Assembly (NCBI RefSeq): GCF_024359525.1
Contig: NZ_JAKZEU010000003.1
Coordinates: 124,001-188,000 of the forward strand
Origin: Paracoccus albicereus
GTDB lineage: Bacteria; Pseudomonadota; Alphaproteobacteria; Rhodobacterales; Rhodobacteraceae
Reading direction: 5' to 3'
DNA length: 64,000 bases
Position numbers and translations under genes: made by a program. Positions 26,259 to 35,721 of the stretch are shown in pieces; the stretch's first letter is position 1, and every line of letters begins with the position of its first letter. Below the pieces are notes generated by a model, which saw only the letters and a program-made list of their open reading frames with translations, was not told the origin of the DNA and ran no database searches.

Positions 26259-27728
26259 TTACATCAGTTTGCGACGCCTTGTCACCTCGATATTCAGGTC
26301 GGTCAATTTCTTGCGCAGCGTATTGCGATTGATCCCCAGCAGATCGGCGCAACGCAGCTGGTTTCCGCCCGTCGCGTCCAGCGCGACCTGCAGCAAGGGC
26401 TTCTCGATCTCGCGCAAGATGCGGTCGTACAGGCCGGGCGGCGGCAGCCGGTCGCCATGCAGGTCGAAATAGCGCTGCAAATGCGCTTCGACGGAATCCG
26501 ACAGTTTCGCGCCGGCGGGCGGCAGGGGTTGCAGCGAAGGCATCGACGGTTGCGGCTCGCCCCTTGGAGAGGGCTCGCGTGTGCTGACGGACGCGACGGT
26601 GACAGGGATCGCCGAGGCGCTGCCTTGGGATAAGACATCCGCCACCTCAGCCTCGCTGATCGACTCCTCGGCCGAGGTCAGCGCAAGCCGGCGCATCAGG
26701 TTTTCCAGTTCGCGGACGTTGCCCGGGAAAGGATGCGCGCGGATCACCGAGGCCGCCTTGTCTGACAGCATCCGGTCGGGCAGCCCCTGGCTCGCTGCGC
26801 GCGCCAGCAGATGACGTGCCAGCGGCACGATATCATCGACCCTCGCGCGCAGCGGCGGCACCGTGATCGAGACGCCGGCAAGCCGATAGTAAAGATCCGA
26901 GCGGATGCGCCCGGCCGAGACATCGGCCTGCGGGTCCGGCCCCATGGTCGACACGATGCGCGGGGCTCGCAGCCGGTCGCGGCCGCTTTCCCAGGCCTCG
27001 ACCATGCCGATCAGACGCGCCTGCGCGGCGGCATCGAAGCCGGACGGATTTTCGATCACCAGCGTGCCGCCGGCAGCCTTGGCGCCAGCGCGGCTGATTG
27101 CCTCTTCATCTGCATCGGCCGAAGTCAGGACCGCGAAGCCATTGTCCTTTCGGTCCGACAGATCGTGGAACGATCGCGCGATGGTCGATTTCCCCACCCC
27201 CGCTTCGCCCGCGATCATCACCGGAAGATCGGCGTTCAACACCCGCGCGACCATGCGGAACAAGGCCTGCATCGAGGCCGCGTGACCGATCAGCGGCATC
27301 GCGGGATCGGCGGCAGGCATCACCGTGTCGCCTGTCTGCTGGCTGCTGTCGGTTGCCTTGCGCGGCCGTCGGGCCAGCGCCTGACCGGCCTTGCTCATCA
27401 GGTCGGGCAGATCGAAGGGCTTGGGCAGATAGTCGAAGGCATCCGCCTCGTTCGCCCTGATCGCGGTGATGATCGTGTTCTGGGCCGAGATCACGATGAC
27501 CGGCAGTTCTGGCCGGGCCGAGCGGATCGCGGGGATCCGGTCGATCCCGTTGCCGTCGGGCATCATTACGTCGGTGATGACCAGGTCGCCACGCCCCTCG
27601 TCCACCCAGCGGGACAGCTGCGCAAGCGAGCCGGTGGCGTGGACGCGACAGCCGGCCCGGGTCAGTGCCTGCGTCAGCACGGTGCGGATGGTGCGGTCGT
27701 CATCCGCGATCAGAACGGTTCCGTCCAT
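26259..27728 (-). CDS. ntrC: Nitrogen regulation response regulator NtrC (NR(I)), lacking GAFTGA
   Basis: A 489-residue response regulator with receiver phospho-acceptor D53 ([14 protein letters not shown]), an AAA+ P-loop GEAGVGKST and a Fis-type DNA-binding end ([20 protein letters not shown]). The GAFTGA loop is absent: after the P-loop the sequence runs through [20 protein letters not shown] to GGTLVIENP. Rhodobacter capsulatus NtrC is known to lack the motif and to activate the sigma-70 form of RNA polymerase. The same behaviour is likely here. It is cotranscribed with ntrB (11 bp upstream). Confidence 0.95.
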   Translation of the reverse strand: MDGTVLIADDDRTIRTVLTQALTRAGCRVHATGSLAQLSRWVDEGRGDLVITDVMMPDGNGIDRIPAIRSARPELPVIVISAQNTIITAIRANEADAFDYLPKPFDLPDLMSKAGQALARRPRKATDSSQQTGDTVMPAADPAMPLIGHAASMQALFRMVARVLNADLPVMIAGEAGVGKSTIARSFHDLSDRKDNGFAVLTSADADEEAISRAGAKAAGGTLVIENPSGFDAAAQARLIGMVEAWESGRDRLRAPRIVSTMGPDPQADVSAGRIRSDLYYRLAGVSITVPPLRARVDDIVPLARHLLARAASQGLPDRMLSDKAASVIRAHPFPGNVRELENLMRRLALTSAEESISEAEVADVLSQGSASAIPVTVASVSTREPSPRGEPQPSMPSLQPLPPAGAKLSDSVEAHLQRYFDLHGDRLPPPGLYDRILREIEKPLLQVALDATGGNQLRCADLLGINRNTLRKKLTDLNIEVTRRRKLM

Positions 27729-27739
27729 GAAACTTCTCC

Positions 27740-28858
27740 TTAGGCCTTGGGCAGCGACAGCCGGAAGACCGTTCGTCCGGGCCGCGATTCGACGCGCAGC
27801 CCGGCGCCGTGGTCGGTGATGATCTTGGAAACCAGCGCCAGCCCCAGCCCGGTGCCGTTCTCGCGCCCCGAAACGAAGGGTTCGAAGACCTGATCCGCGA
27901 TGGCATGCGGCAGGCCGGGACCGTCATCCTCGATCTCGATCTGCAGGGGCAGTGGACGGCCGGGATGGCCGGCATCGTCGATGGGCGCGCGCGCGCCGTG
28001 GTCATAGAAACTGCGCAGACGGATCGTGCCGCCGCGCCCCGCAGCCGCAGGCGAAGTCAGCGCCTCGGCGGCGTTCTTGACGAGGTTCAGGCAGACCTGG
28101 ATGAGCTTGTCCGCATCGGCCAGCGCCGGGGGCAGCGACGGGTCGTAATCGGTCTGCACGCTGAGCCCCCGCGCCACCCCCGCCAGCGCCGACTGGCGAA
28201 CCTGCTCCAGAACGTCGTGGACGTTCGTCGGCGCAAGATTGGGGGCCGAGGTGTCGCCGAACCGTTCCACCTGCTCCAGAAGCGCCACGATGCGCTTGGA
28301 CTCGGCCACGATCATGTCGGCCATCTCGCGGTCTTCCTTGGACGCGTTCATCGCCATCAGCTGTGCGGCGCCGCGGATTCCGGCCAAAGGGTTCTTGATC
28401 TCATGCGCCAGCATCTCGGCCATGCCGATCGCACTGCGGGCCGCCGTCTTCACCGGGCGCTGGCCAGCATCGGGACTTGCGACCATCGTGAGCATGACCC
28501 CGCCGCCGGCACCCGGGAAAGGCCCGGCATGGACCGTGGCCATCCGGTCCTGATGACCGCCCGCGCGGTCGCCGATCTCGAAACATACATGCGGCTGGTA
28601 CAGCGCCTCGTCTCCTTCGACTACGCGATGCAGCAGCGGAGCCAGAGGCGGCGTCACTTGCAGGCGACCGCTCAGATCCTCGCCTTCGAGCGTCCGACCA
28701 AGCGCGGATCGCCGCGACAGGTTCAGCCACACCTCTGCCGCTTCGTTCAGCGCCGCGATGCGTCCCCGCCCGTCGAGGATCAAAGAGGGCAGCGGCAGCG
28801 CTTCCCATCCCGGGCCGGGTGCGGCTTTGACGAAATCAGGCGGCGGCGCGCAGGTCAT
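27740..28858 (-). CDS. ntrB: Nitrogen regulation sensor kinase NtrB (NR(II))
   Basis: A 372-residue soluble two-component kinase that phosphorylates or dephosphorylates NtrC under PII control. An N-terminal PAS domain (about 15-90), HisKA with H152 in MLAHEIKNPLAGIRGAAQL and HATPase_c (NLVKNAAEAL, EDDGPGLP, GTGLGLALVSKII) are all visible. The start ATG overlaps the dusB stop (ATGA), and ntrC follows after 11 bp. This is the nifR3-ntrB-ntrC operon of Rhodobacter. Confidence 0.95.
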   Translation of the reverse strand: MTCAPPPDFVKAAPGPGWEALPLPSLILDGRGRIAALNEAAEVWLNLSRRSALGRTLEGEDLSGRLQVTPPLAPLLHRVVEGDEALYQPHVCFEIGDRAGGHQDRMATVHAGPFPGAGGGVMLTMVASPDAGQRPVKTAARSAIGMAEMLAHEIKNPLAGIRGAAQLMAMNASKEDREMADMIVAESKRIVALLEQVERFGDTSAPNLAPTNVHDVLEQVRQSALAGVARGLSVQTDYDPSLPPALADADKLIQVCLNLVKNAAEALTSPAAAGRGGTIRLRSFYDHGARAPIDDAGHPGRPLPLQIEIEDDGPGLPHAIADQVFEPFVSGRENGTGLGLALVSKIITDHGAGLRVESRPGRTVFRLSLPKA

Positions 28859-29877
28859 GCGGCCTCGGCTGTATCTATAGGCGTGCCCGATGCATCGGCA
28901 AAAGCCATGGCAATCAGGCGCATCGTTTCGGCGGGCGTATCGGCGCGCAGCATGTCGGCCCGCATCGGCGCACCATTTGCATCGGCGTACCAGCCCAGAT
29001 GCTTGCGCGCGACGCGCAGGCCAAGCTCTGCCCCGTAGAGCGACAGGATATCCTCGTAATGCGTGGCGACCGCGTCGGCGAGGGCAGCGCCAGTTGGCAG
29101 GGTCGGCGCAGGCGCCGCAAAAACCTCATGCGCGATCTGCGCCACGCGCCATGGCGCACCTTGCGCCCCGCGCCCGACCATCACAGCATCGGCGCCCGAA
29201 GCGGACAACGCCTTGCGCGCCGAAGCCGCATCCACCACGTCGCCGTTCGCGACCAACGGCGGACGCGCAGGCAGGTTCGCGACGGTACGGATCGCGTCCC
29301 AATCAGCGCTGCCTTTGTAGAATTGGGCCCTCGTCCGGCCGTGGACCGTCAACATCTGCACGCCGGCGTCGGCCGCACGACGCGACAGATCGGCCGCGTT
29401 CAGGCAATCGCTGTCCCAGCCAAGCCGCATCTTCAGCGTCAAAGGCACCGCGACGGCGCCCACCACCGCATCGACAAGCCGCAGCGCATGATCGAGATCG
29501 CGCATCAGCGCCGCGCCCGACAGGCCGCCCGTCACCTTCTTGGCCGGGCAGCCCATGTTGATGTCGATGATCCGTGCGCCCATTCCTTCGACGATCCGCG
29601 CTGTCTCGACCATCGGATCGGCCTCGCGACCGGCGATCTGGACGCTGACAGCGCCCGCGCCTTCGGTCAGCGCCTTGGCCCGCACCGCGGCGCGGGTCGA
29701 GGGGCGGGGCGTCACCATTTCCGACGACGCGACCATTTCGCTGACCATCAGCCCCGCGCCACCGTGCCGTGCCACCGCGCGGCGGAACGGCAGGTCAGTG
29801 ATGCCCGCCATCGGCGCCAGAAAAACCGGCGGCCACAGCGTCTCATCGGCAAGTCGGATCGGTTCCGGCATTCGCAT
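28855..29877 (-). CDS. dusB: tRNA-dihydrouridine synthase DusB (NifR3)
   Basis: A 340-residue FMN enzyme reducing uridine to dihydrouridine in the tRNA D-loop. The TIM-barrel motifs are present: FLAPMAGITDLPFRRAV at the N-terminus, the catalytic Cys in NMGCPAKKV, and the phosphate-binding GADAVMVGRGAQGAPW. The frame begins at a TTG (29892), but the ATG at 29877 behind AAAGGAAGG, or the ATG at 29871, is a better start. It heads the dusB-ntrBC-ntrYX series; the name nifR3 comes from this linkage in R. capsulatus. Confidence 0.95.
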   Translation of the reverse strand: MRMPEPIRLADETLWPPVFLAPMAGITDLPFRRAVARHGGAGLMVSEMVASSEMVTPRPSTRAAVRAKALTEGAGAVSVQIAGREADPMVETARIVEGMGARIIDINMGCPAKKVTGGLSGAALMRDLDHALRLVDAVVGAVAVPLTLKMRLGWDSDCLNAADLSRRAADAGVQMLTVHGRTRAQFYKGSADWDAIRTVANLPARPPLVANGDVVDAASARKALSASGADAVMVGRGAQGAPWRVAQIAHEVFAAPAPTLPTGAALADAVATHYEDILSLYGAELGLRVARKHLGWYADANGAPMRADMLRADTPAETMRLIAMAFADASGTPIDTAEAA

Positions 29878-29980
29878 GTGCCTTCCTTTCAACAGCGACG
29901 GAGCAGGCTCAAGCAGGCATCACGGCACAACCGAGAGCATATCAACACGCCTGCAATTCTGCCTCTTCTATACGCAGAAT

Positions 29981-29999
29981 GCCCTATAATCGGGCATAC
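29981..29999 (+). promoter_or_regulatory. -10 box inside an inverted repeat upstream of sdaA
   Basis: ATGCCC-TATAATC-GGGCAT is a 6-bp-arm inverted repeat that contains a perfect TATAAT (29987-29992) about 90 bases before the sdaA start. A good -35 box is not obvious. Its position would let a repressor block RNA polymerase. The function is inferred from geometry only. Confidence 0.45.
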
Positions 30000-30082
30000 A
30001 AACGTGTCGCAAGTGGTCGCTTCGGATATAGTGCGGCATGGGGCCCGATGGCATGACAAGCCTGCAGCAGGAGCGACTGGCA

Positions 30083-31462
30083 ATGTTTCTTTCGGTCTTC
30101 GACCTTTTCAAGATCGGCATCGGCCCGTCATCGTCTCACACGATGGGACCGATGGTGGCCGCCGCGCAATTCCTGGATGCGTTGCGCGACCAACCGTTCC
30201 GCGCCAGCGGGCTGCGCGCCAGTCTGCACGGCAGTTTGGCCTTTACCGGCAAGGGCCATGCGACCGATCGCGCGGTCATCCTCGGCTTGGCCGGGCTGAC
30301 GCCCGAGACGATCACCCGAGATGCGGCCGAGAGCGTCCTGGCCGCGAACCGCGAGAGCCGGACTTTGACACCGGAGGGGCTACCCGAGCTGGCCTTCGAT
30401 CCTGACTGCGATCTGCGCTTCGATTATGATCGCACCCTGCCCGGTCATGCCAACGGCATGATCCTGCAGGCGACCGATGCACAGGGCGACGTCATCCTGT
30501 CCGAGACATACTACTCGATCGGCGGTGGCTTCGTGCTGACCGAGGCTGAGATGCAGGCCGCGCCCGATATCGCCGCCGCGGATCCGGCGACCGTTCCCTA
30601 TGCATTCAAGTCCGCGGCCGAGATGCTGCGCATGGCTGCACAGTCGGGCAAGTCAATCGCAGAGATGAAGCAGGTCAACGAACTGACGCGCTTGGGCGAT
30701 CGTGAACTGCGCGAGGGAATCGACCGGATCTGGCAGGTCATGCGCGATTGCATGGATCGGGGGCTTGAAGGCCGCGGCACCCTGCCAGGCGGCCTGTCGA
30801 TCCGACGTCGCGCCGGTGCGATCCGCGAACGTCTGCTGGCAGAGCGTGGGACCAACCAGGCCGCGCCGCATGTCGTCAACGACTGGATGTCGGTCTACGC
30901 GATGGCGGTGAACGAGGAAAACGCCGCGGGTGGACAGGTTGTGACGGCGCCGACGAATGGGGCGGCAGGGGTCATCCCGGCGGTGATCCGCTACTGGCTC
31001 GACCACGTTCCCGGCGCGTCCGAGCGCGATCTGCCGACCTTCCTGCTGACCGCAGCGGCGATCGGCGGGTTGATCAAGACCAACGCCTCGATCTCGGGCG
31101 CGGAATGCGGCTGCCAGGCCGAGGTTGGAAGCGCTAGCGCCATGGCGGCCGCGGGCTTTGCCGCTGTCATGGGCGGCACCCCCGAGCAGGTCGAGAATGC
31201 GGCCGAAATTGCGCTGGAACATCATCTGGGCATGACCTGCGACCCGGTCGCAGGGCTGGTGCAGGTCCCCTGCATCGAACGCAACGGGATGGGTGCGATC
31301 AAGGCCGTCAGTGCGGCAAGCCTTGCCCTGCGAGGCGACGGCAGCCATTTCGTTCCGCTTGATTCCGCGATCGAGACGATGCGCCAGACCGGACGCGACA
31401 TGGCCGACAAGTACAAGGAAACCTCGCTTGGCGGATTGGCCGTCAACGTTCCGAATTGCTGA
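30083..31462 (+). CDS. sdaA: L-serine ammonia-lyase (L-serine dehydratase)
   Basis: A 459-residue iron-sulfur enzyme deaminating L-serine to pyruvate and ammonia. [18 protein letters not shown] sequence starts the beta domain (here [15 protein letters not shown]). The alpha domain carries the cluster-ligand segment [14 protein letters not shown] and [16 protein letters not shown]. The frame is open from 30038, but the ATG at 30083 behind GGAGCGA starts the conserved N-terminus. It is a single-subunit enzyme of normal length and runs alone, divergent from dusB. Confidence 0.95.
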   Translation: MFLSVFDLFKIGIGPSSSHTMGPMVAAAQFLDALRDQPFRASGLRASLHGSLAFTGKGHATDRAVILGLAGLTPETITRDAAESVLAANRESRTLTPEGLPELAFDPDCDLRFDYDRTLPGHANGMILQATDAQGDVILSETYYSIGGGFVLTEAEMQAAPDIAAADPATVPYAFKSAAEMLRMAAQSGKSIAEMKQVNELTRLGDRELREGIDRIWQVMRDCMDRGLEGRGTLPGGLSIRRRAGAIRERLLAERGTNQAAPHVVNDWMSVYAMAVNEENAAGGQVVTAPTNGAAGVIPAVIRYWLDHVPGASERDLPTFLLTAAAIGGLIKTNASISGAECGCQAEVGSASAMAAAGFAAVMGGTPEQVENAAEIALEHHLGMTCDPVAGLVQVPCIERNGMGAIKAVSAASLALRGDGSHFVPLDSAIETMRQTGRDMADKYKETSLGGLAVNVPNC

Positions 31463-31603
31463 GCCCTGATCATCCCACACGCGCGGATCGGCGCCCATCG
31501 GTCACGAAGCGGCCAATTGCCCTGATCCTGCTTGCCCATCGGCGCTCGAAGTTGTTAACGCTGGGCAGACAGTGATCCTACCCAAGCGCAAGGGAATGTT
31601 GCG

Positions 31604-32182
31604 ATGATCTTCCGCCCACTTCTGATTGTGGCGATGCCTTTGATGCTGGCCGCGTGCAGCGAAACCGCTATGACCGACCTGCGGTCCGGCCTGGGCCTGG
31701 GCGAGGCCGAGACGGTTGAAGCCACGCCGCAATATTCCGGTCCCCCCGCGGTCTCGCCGCTGGATCAGGCGATCGAAGTTGCCGGTGGCGCGCGGAAACC
31801 TGCGGTCAACGCCGATTCCGAAACGCTGAACACGGCAGCCTTCACGGCGCGCGGAAACGAGCCGTTCTGGTTGGTCGACGTCTCTGGCGGCACGGCGGTT
31901 TACAAGACGCCGGAAAATCAGTCTGGCCGCAGCATCGCCGTGCGCCGCCTGGTCTTCGCGCAGGGCGTCGAATACGCCGGCGAGCTGAACGGTCAGGTCT
32001 TCGCACTGACGATCCGCGGACAGGATTGCGTGGACAGCATGTCGGGCGCTCGCTTCCCGATGAGCGCGCAGCTGAAGATCGGCGGCCGCATGAGTTCCGG
32101 TTGCGCGGCACCCGCTGGTCAGATGCCCGCCCCAGAAGCTGCGGCAGCCGCGGACGCACCCTCCGCCGCGACGGCAGGGTGA
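31604..32182 (+). CDS. COG3650-type lipoprotein
   Basis: A 192-residue lipoprotein with lipobox LAAC at residues 16-19. The conserved core FTARGNEPFWLVDVSGGTA through the CVDSMSGARFPM segment is the COG3650 pattern (uncharacterised, often annotated as membrane protein). The C-terminal Ala/Pro-rich tail is low complexity. It is anchored in the envelope and its role is unknown. It is preceded by AAGGGAATG and stands between sdaA and yjbH as a single gene. Confidence 0.78.
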   Translation: MIFRPLLIVAMPLMLAACSETAMTDLRSGLGLGEAETVEATPQYSGPPAVSPLDQAIEVAGGARKPAVNADSETLNTAAFTARGNEPFWLVDVSGGTAVYKTPENQSGRSIAVRRLVFAQGVEYAGELNGQVFALTIRGQDCVDSMSGARFPMSAQLKIGGRMSSGCAAPAGQMPAPEAAAAADAPSAATAG

Positions 32183-32279
32183 TCCAATCCTGTGGCCGCG
32201 AGGGCGCAGCCGCGTTCCCCTTGCACGCGCCGGGCTGTCCCGTTCGCGCACCACTCGCTATGATCGGGCACAACGCCCC

Positions 32280-34427
32280 ATGAGGACATTGCCGATGCCC
32301 CGCCGGACCCGACTGCTTCGCCTGTTCCTGACCTCGGCGCTGCCCGCAGCGCTTCTGGCCGGACCGGCGGTGCCCGAAACGCTGATCGGAACCGGCGTCA
32401 ACAGCTACGGTTTGCCCGGCGCGGTCGAGATGCCGACGGCCGAAGCGTTCGAGGACGGAACGCTGAGCGCGACGGTGGGTATTTCAGACTATGATCGGCG
32501 CAACACCATCGCCTTTCAGATCATGCCCCGCGTGACGGCTGCACTGCGTTATTCGCGTGTCGAAGGTCTTGACCAGCGTCGCGGCTACATCTGGGACCGG
32601 TCCTTTGATCTGCGCTATCAGGCACTGGACGAATCTGGCTGGCGTCCGGCGGTTGCGATCGGACTTCAGGACTTTCTGGGCACGGGGGTCTATTCGGGCG
32701 AATATGTCGTCGCGACCAAGACCCTGAACCCGCGCCTGCGTGTTTCGGCCGGTCTCGCCTGGGGCCGACTGGCGGGCGAATATCGTCAGGCCGATTACAC
32801 TGACGAGGGCGGCAAGCCCAACGTCGATGACTGGTTCACCGGCAGCGCCAAGCCATTCGCGTCGGTGACGTGGCAGGCAACAGACAAGCTTCGCCTGGCG
32901 GCGGAGTATTCGAACGACAATTACGGACTTGAGGTCACCCAGGGAGCCGAAGAGCCCGGCAGCAAATTCAACCTGTCAGCGACCTATCGCTTTGGCGAAT
33001 ACTACGAAGTCGGCGTCTACACGATCGGTGGCGACAGCTTCGGTGCACAGTTCAACATCGCGCTGAACGCGAACAAGCCGGCCTACCCGTCAGGGTTGGA
33101 GCCCGCCCCTGCCCCGGTGCGCCCGCGTCCCGCCCCATCCGCCGATCCTGAAGGTTGGTCAGGCGCGTGGTCGGCCGATCCGACCGCGCAGCCCGCCATC
33201 CAGAAGGCCCTTGGCGACGCGCTTGCGAAAGAGGGCCAGATCCTTGAATCGATGGCTCTGTCAGCCAATCGCGCCGAAGTCCGCATTCGCAACGGCCGCT
33301 ACCTGCAACAGGCCGAGGCGCTTGGACGGACCGCGCGACTGATGACGCGGGCGCTGCCGCCCTCGGTCGAGACCTTCGTCATCACCAGTGTCGAAACCGG
33401 CATACCGGTATCGTCGACGGTGCTGCGCCGTTCCGATATCGAACGGCTGGAAAACCGCCCTGTCGGTGAAATCGCGCAGGTTGCTACGGTCACGAATGCG
33501 GACCCGCGCCCGGCAGGGCTGGTTCGGACGCCGGGCCTGTTTCCGCGCTTCCAGTGGGCGATCCGGCCCTATCTGACCACCTCGCTCTTCGACCCCGACG
33601 ATCCCCTGCGCTACGAAGTCGGCGGTCGCGCCTCGTTGCGGTACGAGCCGCTGCCGGGCCTGGTCCTGTCCGGATCGATCCGTCAGCGTGCCTTCGGTTC
33701 GATCGAGCAGGACGGACCGAGCGGCCTGACGCCGGACGAATATCTAGCTCTGGACACCGATATCGGACCGTTCGGCGTGCCCCGCGTCCGGTCTGACGGC
33801 CGGATGTATTCGGGCAATGACAGCCCGGTCATCACCGACCTGACCCTGGCGTGGTATGCGCATCCGAGCGAGGCGATCTACACGCGGGTCGAAGCCGGGT
33901 TGCTTGAGCGCGCATTCGGCGGTGCCTCGGCCGAGGTGCTTTGGAAGCCTGCCGACTCGCGCCTTGCGCTCGGCGCTGAAATCAGCCGCGTCCGCAAGCG
34001 TGACTTCGAGGATATGTTCGGCTTCCGCGACTACGAAACAACGACCGGCTTCGTGTCCGCCTACTACGATTTCGGTGGAGGCTATCTGGGCCAGATCGAC
34101 GCCGGGAAATACCTTGCGGGCGATGTTGGCGCGACAGTGACAGTATCGCGTGAATTCGCGAACGGCTGGAAGGTCGGCGCCTATGCGTCCAAGACCGACC
34201 TGTCGGCGGAAGAGTTCGGCGAAGGCTCGTTCGACAAGGGGATCACGATCTCTGTCCCGCTGTCCTGGGCAACAGGCCAGCCGACGACGGATCGCATCGG
34301 CGGCACCATCCGGTCGCTGTCTCGCGACGGCGGCACCCGGCTGCGCAGCGACGGCCGTTTGTACGACAACGTCCGTCAAAGCCACAGCGGCAAGATTTAT
34401 GAAGGGTGGGGGAAATTCTGGCGATGA
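32280..34427 (+). CDS. yjbH: YjbH-like exopolysaccharide outer-membrane protein
   Basis: A 715-residue exported protein with a signal peptide (LLRLFLTSALPAALLAGPAV). Its aromatic, alternating strands fit a beta-barrel, and motifs such as GLPGAVEMPTAEAF begin the YjbH domain. In E. coli, yjbEFGH affects exopolysaccharide and the homologous gfcD is a group 4 capsule gene; YjbH-type proteins are thought to act in the outer membrane. ATGs at 32280 and 32295 are both possible. The stop overlaps the yjbF start as ATGA. Confidence 0.87.
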   Translation: MRTLPMPRRTRLLRLFLTSALPAALLAGPAVPETLIGTGVNSYGLPGAVEMPTAEAFEDGTLSATVGISDYDRRNTIAFQIMPRVTAALRYSRVEGLDQRRGYIWDRSFDLRYQALDESGWRPAVAIGLQDFLGTGVYSGEYVVATKTLNPRLRVSAGLAWGRLAGEYRQADYTDEGGKPNVDDWFTGSAKPFASVTWQATDKLRLAAEYSNDNYGLEVTQGAEEPGSKFNLSATYRFGEYYEVGVYTIGGDSFGAQFNIALNANKPAYPSGLEPAPAPVRPRPAPSADPEGWSGAWSADPTAQPAIQKALGDALAKEGQILESMALSANRAEVRIRNGRYLQQAEALGRTARLMTRALPPSVETFVITSVETGIPVSSTVLRRSDIERLENRPVGEIAQVATVTNADPRPAGLVRTPGLFPRFQWAIRPYLTTSLFDPDDPLRYEVGGRASLRYEPLPGLVLSGSIRQRAFGSIEQDGPSGLTPDEYLALDTDIGPFGVPRVRSDGRMYSGNDSPVITDLTLAWYAHPSEAIYTRVEAGLLERAFGGASAEVLWKPADSRLALGAEISRVRKRDFEDMFGFRDYETTTGFVSAYYDFGGGYLGQIDAGKYLAGDVGATVTVSREFANGWKVGAYASKTDLSAEEFGEGSFDKGITISVPLSWATGQPTTDRIGGTIRSLSRDGGTRLRSDGRLYDNVRQSHSGKIYEGWGKFWR

Positions 34428-35098
34428 GCATCCGCGTGACCCGATTGAAAACCACCGCCCTGTTTCTTGCACTGGCCGGAACGCTTGCGGCCTGCGGCTC
34501 GGAACCCGCAGGCAATTCGACCTCGCCCATCGGGCTTGCCCGGCTGGCTGTCGGCGAAGCTCTGGCCGGCGCACGAGCAAGCCGCGAGGCGCCTGCTTCG
34601 CCCCGGTCCGATCAAGACATCGCGGCAGCGGCGTTGCGGGTCAATCCGGGCCCGCTGATCCTTGTCGGGCTGGAAAGCGCTGGTCGCACACAGGCGCTGG
34701 CGATGGTCGGCGAAAACGGCGACATGCGCACTTTCATGACGGAAAATGAGCAGGCTGTGATCCTGCGACGGGGCATGCTGGTCGGAACCAAGGGTCTGGG
34801 CAACGATCTTAGCGTGGCCGAAGCGGGGCCGTCGATGGCGCTGGTGCTGGCCGGCCGGTCGGGACAGGTCAACCGGACAATGCGCTACATCACCGGAGAT
34901 GGGCTTGAACGACCCCTGCCGATGACCTGCAACATCGGCCCCGGCCCCAATCCCGGCGTGATGGTCGAGGATTGCACGGGCGCGGGTGGCGTCACCTTCC
35001 AGAACAGCTACCTGGCGTCTGGCGGTGCGATCAGCGTTTCTCGCCAATGGATCGGTCCCGCTCTGGGGTACATGACGATCCAGGAATTGCGGCGCTGA
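34424..35098 (+). CDS. yjbF: YjbF/GfcB family lipoprotein
   Basis: A 224-residue lipoprotein with lipobox LAAC near residue 25. It belongs to the YjbF/GfcB family partnered with YjbH in polysaccharide export or assembly; the YITGDGLERPLPMTCN segment with its conserved Cys pair is typical. The start overlaps the yjbH stop by 4 bp. No yjbG homologue is seen. The small secreted protein at 35286-35522 converges from the other side. Confidence 0.85.
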   Translation: MSIRVTRLKTTALFLALAGTLAACGSEPAGNSTSPIGLARLAVGEALAGARASREAPASPRSDQDIAAAALRVNPGPLILVGLESAGRTQALAMVGENGDMRTFMTENEQAVILRRGMLVGTKGLGNDLSVAEAGPSMALVLAGRSGQVNRTMRYITGDGLERPLPMTCNIGPGPNPGVMVEDCTGAGGVTFQNSYLASGGAISVSRQWIGPALGYMTIQELRR

Positions 35099-35218
35099 AG
35101 GCAGGATTGGCCCGCTAGCCGATCTGGACGGTAGTGAAGGAATGGGTCAGCCGCCAGGCTGGCCCTTTTGCTATCAAGCACCGGAGATGTTTCCGACATC
35201 GTATCCATCTGATCCGCC

Positions 35219-35250
35219 CAAAAGAAAGGGGCCGGCCAAAGGCCAGCCCC
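35219..35250 (-). terminator. Terminator of the Asp-tailed secreted protein gene
   Basis: On the minus strand GGGGCTGGCC-TTT-GGCCGGCCCC forms a 10-bp stem with one G-U pair, followed by TTTCTTTT. It lies about 35 bp after the stop at 35286. A separate palindrome TGTCTGATCAGACA is at 35253-35266. Confidence 0.88.
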
Positions 35251-35285
35251 CCTGTCTGATCAGACAAGTTTTCTTCCGACAGAAC

Positions 35286-35522
35286 TTAGTTGTCGCCGTC
35301 GGTGGTGGTGTCGTCGTCGTCGTCATCGTTGTTGTCCGAAGCGACAGCCGCGACCACGCCCAGCAGCAGCAGGGCGGGGACGATCAGGCCGGCGTTCGAC
35401 GAAGCGGGCTGCTCGTCAACGACGTCCGGCTCAACTTCAACGACGGGGGCGACATAGCCGCCAGCCAGAGCCGACGTAGCGGTCAGGCCGAGAGCGGCAG
35501 CGAAAGTAGCGAATTTGGTCAT
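35286..35522 (-). CDS. Small secreted Asp-tailed protein next to yjbFH (YjbE-like position)
   Basis: A 78-residue precursor: signal peptide ending ALA-GGYV, a short acidic Pro/Val region, a hydrophobic helix (AGLIVPALLLLGVVAAVAS) and the extreme tail DNNDDDDDDTTTDGDN. Among Rhodobacteraceae, similar small proteins sit beside yjbF/yjbH (from memory). E. coli YjbE is also a small exported protein of the same cluster, but homology is not shown. Two ATGs exist; the second (35522) is properly spaced (7 bases) from CGGAG, while the first is too close. It has its own strong terminator, suggesting high expression. Confidence 0.75.
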   Translation of the reverse strand: MTKFATFAAALGLTATSALAGGYVAPVVEVEPDVVDEQPASSNAGLIVPALLLLGVVAAVASDNNDDDDDDTTTDGDN

Positions 35523-35668
35523 GATCATGCTCCGTTTCTTTGAAAGCTGCCGTTACCGACAGCATCGCTGCGACACTTGCACAAACCCATTCGGTTGAAA
35601 AGCAGGATTGAGACTGTCCCACGGCGGGTTTGCGCCAACTGTTGCATATTCGCAAACACCTGCGTGCG

Positions 35669-35684
35669 TTGCCGGTTCCGGCAA
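35669..35684. promoter_or_regulatory. Inverted repeat TTGCCGG-TT-CCGGCAA upstream of the Asp-tailed protein gene
   Basis: Perfect 7-bp arms around TT lie about 150 bp upstream of the gene at 35286-35522 and 38 bp past the znuB stop. It could be an operator or a weak znuB terminator without a T-run. No other support is visible. Confidence 0.3.
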
Positions 35685-35721
35685 AATCTGACGCAATTCC
35701 CGCATGTTGCAGAAATGTCCC

